The notes under the pieces are model-generated. The model ran no database searches. It saw only the letters and a list, made by a program, of their open reading frames with translations, and was not told the origin of the DNA. This document shows positions 58,514-64,000 of a stretch of 64,000 bases of DNA, piece after piece. The stretch's first letter is position 1. Each line of letters opens with the position of its first letter. Position numbers and translations under genes: made by a program. Source of the stretch: Pseudomonas sp. 31-12 (GTDB taxonomy: Bacteria > Pseudomonadota > Gammaproteobacteria > Pseudomonadales > Pseudomonadaceae); the NCBI RefSeq assembly GCF_003151075.1, contig NZ_CP029482.1, positions 6,416,001 to 6,480,000 on the forward strand. Reading direction: 5' to 3'.

Positions 58514-59086
58514 ATGAAGAACGTCAGCCCCAGCTACCTCAAGCATCACTTCCTGATCGCCATGCCTCACATGGCCGACCCGAACTTTGCGCACACCTTG
58601 ACCTACATCGTCGAGCACACGGCCAATGGTGCCATGGGGCTGGTGGTCAACCGCCCGCAAGACCTGAATCTGGCCGATATCCTCGAGCAATTGCGCCCCG
58701 ACATTGAACCACCCGTGCTCTGCCAGCATGTGCCGATCTTTATCGGCGGCCCGGTGCAAACCGATCGCGGCTTTGTCCTGCACCCCTCGGGCAAAACCTT
58801 CCAGGCAACCGTTGATCTGGAAGGCGAGCTTTCCTTGTCCACCTCCCAGGATGTGCTGTTCGCCATCGCTGACGGCGTCGGCCCGGCCAAAAGTGTGATC
58901 GCCCTCGGTTATGCCGGCTGGGAAGCCGGGCAGCTCGAAGCCGAACTGGCGCAGAACGCCTGGCTCACCTGCCCGTTCGACGCCGATATCCTGTTCAACA
59001 CCAGCAGCGAACTGCGCCTGGAAGCGGCGGCCAAGCACCTCGGGGTCAATCTCAGCCTGCTGACCAGCCAGGCGGGCCACGCCTGA
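58514..59086 (+). CDS. algH: YqgE/AlgH family protein (UPF0301)
   Basis: A 190-residue cytoplasmic protein of the YqgE/AlgH family. It begins with the family pattern YLKHHFLIAMPHMADPNFAHTLTYI and ENTANGAMGLVVNRP-like sequence (here EHTANGAMGLVVNRPQDL), and continues with PIFIGGPVQTDRGFVLH and ALGYAGWEAGQLEAEL. AlgH has been named for an effect on alginate in P. aeruginosa, but its biochemical role is not established. Its stop overlaps the ruvX start as TGATG, so the two are translationally coupled. Confidence 0.92.
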   Translation: MKNVSPSYLKHHFLIAMPHMADPNFAHTLTYIVEHTANGAMGLVVNRPQDLNLADILEQLRPDIEPPVLCQHVPIFIGGPVQTDRGFVLHPSGKTFQATVDLEGELSLSTSQDVLFAIADGVGPAKSVIALGYAGWEAGQLEAELAQNAWLTCPFDADILFNTSSELRLEAAAKHLGVNLSLLTSQAGHA

Positions 59087-59523
59087 TGGCCCTGCGACTG
59101 ATTCTGGGTTTCGACTACGGCACCAAACAGATCGGCGTTGCGGTCGGCCAGGTAATTACCGGCCAGGCCCGCGAGCTGTGTACCTTGAAGGCACAAAACG
59201 GTATTCCCGACTGGAATCAGGTCGAAGCCCTCATTAAAGAGTGGAAACCCGACGCTGTAGTCGTCGGCCTGCCGCTGAACATGGACGGCACGCCAAGCGA
59301 CATGTGCCTGCGCGCAGAGAAATTCGCCCGTCGCCTCAATGGCCGCTACAACCTGCCCTTCTATACCCACGACGAACGCCTGACCACCTTCGAAGCCAAG
59401 GGTGAACGGCGTGATCGTGGCGGACAAAAGGGCAGCTATCGCGACAACCCGGTCGACGCCATCGCCGCCGCCCTGCTGCTGCAAGGCTGGCTCGACGAAA
59501 ACACCGCACTGTTCGAATCCTGA
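59086..59523 (+). CDS. ruvX: RuvX/YqgF, RNase-H-fold pre-16S rRNA nuclease
   Basis: A 145-residue RNase H-like protein. It contains ILGFDYGTKQIGVAVGQ with the first catalytic Asp (Asp8), VVVGLPLNMDGTPSDM, and the distal DERLTTFEAKGE and NPVDAIAAALLLQGWL acids. The family is known either as a putative Holliday junction resolvase or, from E. coli YqgF, as the 5'-end processor of 16S rRNA. The start overlaps algH, and pyrR follows after about 90 bases. This algH-ruvX-pyrR-pyrB order is conserved in pseudomonads. Confidence 0.94.
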   Translation: MALRLILGFDYGTKQIGVAVGQVITGQARELCTLKAQNGIPDWNQVEALIKEWKPDAVVVGLPLNMDGTPSDMCLRAEKFARRLNGRYNLPFYTHDERLTTFEAKGERRDRGGQKGSYRDNPVDAIAAALLLQGWLDENTALFES

Positions 59524-59614
59524 AGAGCCGTCACAGCGTCTCTCTTAGCTACAACCCGAGCCAAACCCCGCAGCCTTACTCAAAGGCAGGGCTCGGGCCC
59601 AAGAAGGAGCAACC

Positions 59615-60118
59615 ATGAGCCTGCCCAATCCCGCCGAACTGATCAGCCAGATGGCGATCCGTCTCAAGGCACACCTGGAACACCGTGGCATCAGCGAACC
59701 GCGCTACATCGGCATTCGTACCGGCGGCGTCTGGGTCGCCCAGGCGTTGCTCGAAGAACTGGGCAGCGATTCGCCCCTCGGCACCCTGGACGTGTCCTTC
59801 TACCGCGACGATTTCAGCCAGAACGGCCTGCACCCGCAAGTGCGCCCGTCCGCCCTGCCGTTCGAAATCGAAGGCCAGCACCTGGTGCTGATCGACGACG
59901 TGCTGATGAGCGGTCGGACCATCCGCGCCGCCATGAACGAGCTGTTCGACTACGGCCGCCCGGCCAGCGTGACGTTGGTGTGCCTGCTGGACCTGGACGC
60001 CGGTGAGCTGCCGATCCGCCCGAACGTGGTCGGCGCGACGCTGGAACTGGTCGCTCACGAGCGCGTGAAGCTGTCCGGCCCGGAGCTCAAGCTCGAACTG
60101 CAAGACCTCGCCCTTTAA
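59615..60118 (+). CDS. pyrR: PyrR, bifunctional pyr operon regulator/uracil phosphoribosyltransferase
   Basis: A 167-residue type I phosphoribosyltransferase with the PRPP loop [16 protein letters not shown] and [18 protein letters not shown] near the middle. In pseudomonads PyrR precedes pyrB and is thought to control the operon, though by a different route from the Bacillus attenuator, as no obvious antiterminator is present in the short leader. GAAGGAGCAACC precedes the start. pyrB begins 27 bases downstream. Confidence 0.93.
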   Translation: MSLPNPAELISQMAIRLKAHLEHRGISEPRYIGIRTGGVWVAQALLEELGSDSPLGTLDVSFYRDDFSQNGLHPQVRPSALPFEIEGQHLVLIDDVLMSGRTIRAAMNELFDYGRPASVTLVCLLDLDAGELPIRPNVVGATLELVAHERVKLSGPELKLELQDLAL

Positions 60119-60145
60119 TTCGCCCTATTGAGAGTCCCCCTCGCG

Positions 60146-61150
60146 ATGACGCCTCTAGAAACCAAGCGCCCGCTGCAGCTCAATGATCAGGGCCAGCTGC
60201 GACACTTCCTCTCGCTCGACGGTTTGCGCCGCGAGTTGCTGACGGAAATCCTCGACACCGCTGACTCGTTCCTCGAAGTCGGCGCCCGGGCGGTGAAGAA
60301 AGTCCCGCTGCTGCGCGGCAAGACCGTGTGCAACGTGTTCTTCGAGAACTCCACCCGCACCCGCACCACCTTCGAACTGGCGGCCCAGCGCCTCTCGGCC
60401 GACGTGATCACGTTGAACGTGTCGACATCGTCGGCGAGCAAGGGCGAAACCCTGCTCGACACCCTGCGCAACCTGGAGGCCATGGCTGCCGACATGTTCG
60501 TCGTGCGCCACGGTGATTCCGGCGCGGCACACTTCATCGCCGAACATGTCTGCCCGCAAGTGGCGATCATCAACGGTGGCGACGGCCGTCACGCGCACCC
60601 GACCCAAGGCATGCTCGACATGTTGACGATCCGTCGGCACAAGGGCGGTTTCGAAAACCTTTCGGTGGCCATCGTCGGCGACATCCTGCACTCGCGCGTC
60701 GCGCGGTCGAACATGCTCGCGCTGAAAACCCTCGGCTGCCCGGACATCCGCGTCATCGCGCCGAAAACCCTGCTGCCGATCGGCATCGAGCAATACGGCG
60801 TGAAGGTCTACACCGACATGACCGAAGGCCTGAAAGATGTCGACGTGGTGATCATGCTGCGCCTGCAACGTGAACGCATGACTGGCGGCCTGCTACCGAG
60901 CGAAGGTGAGTTCTACCGCCTGTTCGGCCTGACCACCGCGCGCCTCGCCGGGGCCAAGCCGGATTGCATCGTCATGCACCCAGGACCGATCAACCGCGGG
61001 GTAGAGATTGAGTCGGCGGTGGCCGACGGTCCGCACTCGGTGATCCTCAACCAGGTCACCTACGGCATCGCGATTCGTATGGCCGTGTTGTCCATGGCCA
61101 TGAGCGGGCAGACTGCCCAGCGCCAATTCGAGCAGGAGAACGCCCAGTGA
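60146..61150 (+). CDS. pyrB: Aspartate carbamoyltransferase catalytic subunit
   Basis: Makes carbamoyl-aspartate in pyrimidine synthesis. The 334 residues contain the carbamoyl-phosphate motif [13 protein letters not shown], the [12 protein letters not shown] loop and [12 protein letters not shown]. The N terminus is a little longer than E. coli PyrB, as in Pseudomonas, where it takes part in binding PyrC' in a dodecamer. The start at 60146 ([10 protein letters not shown]) is the usual one; a frame start at 60128 is less likely. Its stop overlaps the next start as GTGA. Confidence 0.96.
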   Translation: MTPLETKRPLQLNDQGQLRHFLSLDGLRRELLTEILDTADSFLEVGARAVKKVPLLRGKTVCNVFFENSTRTRTTFELAAQRLSADVITLNVSTSSASKGETLLDTLRNLEAMAADMFVVRHGDSGAAHFIAEHVCPQVAIINGGDGRHAHPTQGMLDMLTIRRHKGGFENLSVAIVGDILHSRVARSNMLALKTLGCPDIRVIAPKTLLPIGIEQYGVKVYTDMTEGLKDVDVVIMLRLQRERMTGGLLPSEGEFYRLFGLTTARLAGAKPDCIVMHPGPINRGVEIESAVADGPHSVILNQVTYGIAIRMAVLSMAMSGQTAQRQFEQENAQ

Positions 61151-62418
61151 AGCTCAGCATTCTCGGCGCCCGCGTCATCGATCCAGCCACGGGCCTGGAT
61201 AAAGTGACCGACATTCATATTGAAGCCTGCAAGATCGTCGCTTTGGGCGCCGCGCCAGCCGGTTTTGTGCCCGTCGACACCCTCGACGCCAAAGGCCTGG
61301 TGGCCGCCCCTGGCCTGGTTGACCTGAACGTCGCCCTGCGCGAGCCGGGCTACAGCCGCAAAGGCTCGATCGTCAGCGAAACCCGCGCCGCTGCAGCCGG
61401 TGGCGTGACCAGCCTGTGCTGCCCGCCAAAAACCAAGCCGGTGCTCGACACCTCGGCTGTGGCCGAACTGATCCTCGACCGCGCCCGCGAGGCCGGCAAC
61501 ACCAAAGTGTTCCCGATCGGCGCCCTGAGCAAAGGCCTGGACGGCGAACAGCTGGCGGAACTGGTCGCCTTGCGCGATGCCGGTTGCGTGGCGTTCGGCA
61601 ACGGCCTGGAGAGCTTCCGCAATACCCGCACGCTGTGCCGGGCGCTGGAATACGCGGCGACCTTCGACCTGACGGTAATTTTCAATTCGCAGGACCATGA
61701 CCTGGCCGAAGGTGGTTTGGCCCACGAAGGCCCGACCGCCAGTTTCCTAGGTTTGCCGGGCATTCCGGAAACCGCTGAAACCGTGGCGTTGGCCCGGGAT
61801 CTGCTGCTGGTCGAGCAAAGCGGCGTGCGTGCGCACTTCAGCCAGCTCACCAGCGCGCGCGGCGTGGCCCTGATCGCTCAGGCTCAGGCTCGTGGCTTGC
61901 CGGTGACCGCCGATGTGGCGCTGTATCAGCTGATCCTGACCGACGAAGCGCTGATCGACTTCAGCAGCCTCTACCACGTCCAGCCGCCGCTGCGCACCCG
62001 CGCCGACCGCGATGGCTTGCGTGCCGCAGTGAAGTCGGGCGTGGTTTCGGCCATCTCCAGCCATCACCAGCCGCACGAACGCGACGCCAAACTGGCACCG
62101 TTTGGCGCAACCGAGCCGGGTATCAGCAGTGTTGAACTGCTGCTGCCGCTGGCGATGACGCTGGTGGAGGATGGGTTGCTGGATCTGCCGACGTTGTTGG
62201 CGCGCTTGAGCATCGGGCCTGCCGAGGCGTTGCGTTTGCCAGCGGGCAAGTTAGCCGTAGGCGGGCCGGCGGACATCGTGCTGTTTGATCCCGCGGCATC
62301 GACCGTGGCCGGTGAGACCTGGCTGTCCAAGGGTGAGAACTGCCCGTTTATTGGGCATACCCTTCCGGGCGTCGTGCGCTACACCCTGGTGGATGGGCGC
62401 ATTAGCCACCAGGCTTAA
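61147..62418 (+). CDS. pyrC': PyrC', inactive dihydroorotase-like partner of PyrB
   Basis: A 423-residue dihydroorotase homologue starting with GTG at 61147, which overlaps the pyrB stop. The metal-binding DxHxH motif of active enzymes is replaced: the segment [15 protein letters not shown] (54-68) has Asn61 and Ala63 instead of the two His residues. It is therefore predicted to lack catalytic activity and to serve as the structural partner of PyrB in the pseudomonad aspartate transcarbamoylase dodecamer. Other dihydroorotase segments such as [22 protein letters not shown] remain. An active PyrC must be encoded elsewhere. Confidence 0.94.
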   Translation: MKLSILGARVIDPATGLDKVTDIHIEACKIVALGAAPAGFVPVDTLDAKGLVAAPGLVDLNVALREPGYSRKGSIVSETRAAAAGGVTSLCCPPKTKPVLDTSAVAELILDRAREAGNTKVFPIGALSKGLDGEQLAELVALRDAGCVAFGNGLESFRNTRTLCRALEYAATFDLTVIFNSQDHDLAEGGLAHEGPTASFLGLPGIPETAETVALARDLLLVEQSGVRAHFSQLTSARGVALIAQAQARGLPVTADVALYQLILTDEALIDFSSLYHVQPPLRTRADRDGLRAAVKSGVVSAISSHHQPHERDAKLAPFGATEPGISSVELLLPLAMTLVEDGLLDLPTLLARLSIGPAEALRLPAGKLAVGGPADIVLFDPAASTVAGETWLSKGENCPFIGHTLPGVVRYTLVDGRISHQA

Positions 62419-62432
62419 CACTGAGTTGTCCC

Positions 62433-62509
62433 AATCGCTAGCAGGGCTAGCTCCCACACAGGATCTGTGAACAACACAAATCCCCTGTGGGAGCTAGCCT
62501 GCTAGCGAT
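62433..62509. repeat. REP-type palindrome pair with shared GCTAGC variant
   Basis: Facing AATCGCTAGCAGGGCTAGCTCC and GTGGGAGCTAGCCTGCTAGC units: the usual GCTCGC and GCGAGC of the family read GCTAGC and GCTAGC in both arms, so stem pairing is kept. It lies between pyrC' and the TM2 gene. Confidence 0.85.
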
Positions 62510-62512
62510 GGC

Positions 62513-62944
62513 TTACTGGAAAGTGCCGCGATTCTGAGCGTTGCGCACGGACACCTGGTCATTCAGCGTCCAGAAGTCATACAAAACCCCCAGAAAGAAC
62601 AACCCGCCCGTCACCAGGTACAGCAATCCGCTGATCCACTTCCCCTGATACATCCGGTGCACGCCGAATACCCCGAGAAACGTCAGCAGAATCCACGCCA
62701 CGTTGTACTCGATGGGCCCGGCGGTAAAACGCAGGTCCGCTTCACGGTCCATGGCCGGGATCAGGAAGACGTCGATCAGCCAGCCAATGCCCAACAATCC
62801 AAAGGTGAAAAACCAGATCGTCCCGGTCACTGGCTTGCCGTAATAGAAGCGGTGAGCCCCGGTAAAACCAAAAATCCACAGCAGGTAGCCGATCATTTTG
62901 CTGTGCGTGTCTTGCTGCGGGCCGGCCTGTTGATAGGTGTTCAT
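62513..62944 (-). CDS. TM2 domain membrane protein
   Basis: A 143-residue small membrane protein with two TM2-like repeats: KMIGYLLWIFGFTGAHRFYYGKPVTGTIWFFTFGLLGIGWLIDVFLIP and then WILLTFLGVFGVHRMYQGKWISGLLYLVTGGLFFLGVLYD. The GAHRFYYG and GVHRMYQG motifs are the TM2 signature. The N terminus is Gln-rich and soluble. No function is known for bacterial members. The gene is transcribed towards pyrC', with a REP palindrome in between. Confidence 0.9.
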   Translation of the reverse strand: MNTYQQAGPQQDTHSKMIGYLLWIFGFTGAHRFYYGKPVTGTIWFFTFGLLGIGWLIDVFLIPAMDREADLRFTAGPIEYNVAWILLTFLGVFGVHRMYQGKWISGLLYLVTGGLFFLGVLYDFWTLNDQVSVRNAQNRGTFQ

Positions 62945-63193
62945 GAAGGACCTCGATTCACGCGATAGATAAATATTCTTGAATTCTTTGTGACTTTTTT
63001 ACAGGTTGCCGACGTATGGCAAATGTTAACGTGGGTTCCGTCAAAGCCTTATACCACCTGAGTTCTGTCCGACAATTGCGTCCATTTGCCGCTTATTTGG
63101 TTCCGTTGAGCACAACTTGAATCGACCAACGGCCTCGGAAGGGCAAAAAACTCTGTTATAAAGTTGCGCGCTAACCTATATGAGCCTTGCCTA
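62945..63193. other. Divergent intergenic region with AT-rich stretches
   Basis: The 249 bases between the divergent TM2 and NlpC/P60 genes are noticeably more AT-rich than their surroundings. They must hold both promoters. I see no clear operator or hairpin. Confidence 0.4.
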
Positions 63194-63811
63194 ATGCGTC
63201 CATTTTTCAAGACATGGCTAACCATTTGCCTTTTGATGCCACTGGCCGCCCACGCCACCAATCGTGAGCAACGTCTTCCAAACGTTAATGGTTACACCCA
63301 AAAATCCCATGTTTCTGCTCCTTCGAGCAAAAACAAGAAATCCGAAAAACGTGCTCCACAGCTGGTCAGCAAAAGCAGCCTTGTTCCGCCGATGGCGACC
63401 AAGGAAAGCAGCAACGTGCTGAGTCGCGCCGTCAACGTCCTCGGTACACCTTACCGTTGGGGCGGCAGCAGCCCAAGTAAAGGGTTCGATTGTAGCGGCC
63501 TGGTGAAATACGCGTTCAACGACGCCACGTTCGACCTGCCGCGCACATCGAATGCCATGGCCAGCGGTCATGGCGAGAAAGTCGATCGCAAGGATCTGAA
63601 GCCGGGCGACCTGATTTTCTTCAACATCAAGAGCCGTCGGGTCAATCACGTTGCCATCTACCTGGGCAACGACCGCTTCATCCACGCACCGCGCCGTGGC
63701 AAGTCGGTGTCCATCGACACCCTGAAGAAACCGTACTGGGAAAGCCACTACGTGGTTGCCAAGCGGGTTCTGCCGAAAGAGAAGAACACCATCCAGGTTG
63801 TTCAGCGCTAA
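63194..63811 (+). CDS. NlpC/P60 family peptidase (C40)
   Basis: A 205-residue exported cell-wall hydrolase. A signal peptide (1-22, ending AAHAT) is followed by a disordered, Lys/Ser-rich linker (about 35-70) and the NlpC/P60 domain. Catalytic residues are Cys100 in FDCSGL, His152 in VNHVAIYLG and a third polar residue around His164 (FIHAPRRG). It should cleave between D-Glu and meso-diaminopimelate in peptidoglycan. An in-frame start at 63164 would lose the signal peptide. Confidence 0.92.
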   Translation: MRPFFKTWLTICLLMPLAAHATNREQRLPNVNGYTQKSHVSAPSSKNKKSEKRAPQLVSKSSLVPPMATKESSNVLSRAVNVLGTPYRWGGSSPSKGFDCSGLVKYAFNDATFDLPRTSNAMASGHGEKVDRKDLKPGDLIFFNIKSRRVNHVAIYLGNDRFIHAPRRGKSVSIDTLKKPYWESHYVVAKRVLPKEKNTIQVVQR

Positions 63812-63841
63812 TTGATTGACGCCCTCCTGAAGGCGGGCATT

Positions 63842-63936
63842 TGTGGCGAGGGAGCTTGCTCCCGCTGGGCTGCGAAGCGGCCCTAAAAAACCGGGAGCGC
63901 TGCGCACTCCAGCGGGAGCAAGCTCCCTCGCCACAG
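63842..63936. repeat. Palindromic intergenic repeat, GAGGGAGCTTGCTCCC family
   Basis: Outer arms TGTGGCGAGGGAGCTTGCTC and their complement, inner GCTGCGAAGCGGCC/GCGCTGCGCACTCC stem. It lies between two convergent genes and is the closest match to the copies at 1962 and 58299. Confidence 0.85.
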
Positions 63937-63953
63937 GTCCGCGTTTTCAACCC

Positions 63954-64000
63954 TCAGAAATTATCCGGCGACCGCGCCTTCTCCCGCGCATGCTCCCGGC
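63954..64000 (-). CDS. Last codons of a minus-strand gene (partial)
   Basis: On the minus strand an open frame enters from the right edge and ends at a TGA (63954-63956), encoding ...REHAREKARSPDNF. This is too short for an identification. It is listed because the gene density and the convergent position of the repeat just before it suggest a real C terminus. Confidence 0.4.
   Translation of the reverse strand, partial: REHAREKARSPDNF

Noticed and set aside
59524..59614. PyrR-binding attenuator in the pyrR leader
   Set aside because: The 91-base gap holds no clear terminator/antiterminator pair or leader peptide, so the Bacillus-type mechanism is not supported.

Overview
This window looks like a chromosomal segment of a fluorescent Pseudomonas (P. 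fluorescens group). Supporting signs are the high G+C content, the gene neighbourhoods (tktA-epd-pgk-fba next to metK; pilGHIJ-chpA-chpC beside gshB-tonB; pyrR-pyrB-pyrC'), a complete malonate decarboxylase operon, a DUF6124 orphan and many Pseudomonas-type palindromic intergenic repeats of the REP kind. The species is inferred from gene content; no rRNA or tRNA gene is visible.

Layout. 1-760: an AT-rich accessory scrap, with the end of an unknown gene and a decayed piece of fba joined to what looks like a hipA scrap. 758-7135 (minus): central carbon operon tktA-epd-pgk-fba, with two small lipoprotein genes (one MliC-like) between pgk and fba. 7345-9613 (plus): a palindromic operator candidate, a SahR-like ArsR/methyltransferase regulator and metK. 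9862-19620: ligB, a DUF1090 protein, cytochrome c', mltA, MAPEG, EamA and MFS transporters, a CPA1 antiporter, an FNT-family channel and a YciA-like thioesterase. 19741-22393: promoter, SAH riboswitch, ahcY and metF, which with metK and sahR make a methyl-cycle cluster sensed at both the RNA and protein level. 22569-31469: a solute-binding protein, rhlE, yceI with cytochrome b561, a flavin amine oxidase with a basic Ala/Pro/Lys tail, bioA and rsmE. 31544-35099: a solute-binding protein, RidA, DadA-like oxidase and divergent LysR regulator, probably for amino-acid use. 35105-44063: hemolysin-III-like protein, mdcR, and the operon mdcABCDEGH-madLM with coupled start/stop junctions. 44295-45362: an HTH-nucleotidyltransferase/HEPN pair with a perfect inverted repeat in its promoter region. 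45617: DUF6124 protein. 46116-56106 (minus): the twitching-motility chemosensory operon pilG-pilH-pilI-pilJ-chpA-chpC. 56341-58271: gshB and tonB. 58514-62418: algH-ruvX and pyrR-pyrB-pyrC'. 62513-63811: TM2 protein and an NlpC/P60 hydrolase. The right edge carries the last codons of a minus-strand gene.

The genes are mostly core. The clearest accessory material is the left edge (decayed) and the HEPN/nucleotidyltransferase module. No CRISPR array, insertion sequence, prophage or biosynthetic cluster is visible. The observations most worth following are the variant HEPN/MNT pair with its operator, the two-layer SAH control, the hipA/fba mosaic scrap, and the nested or co-varying palindromic repeats.
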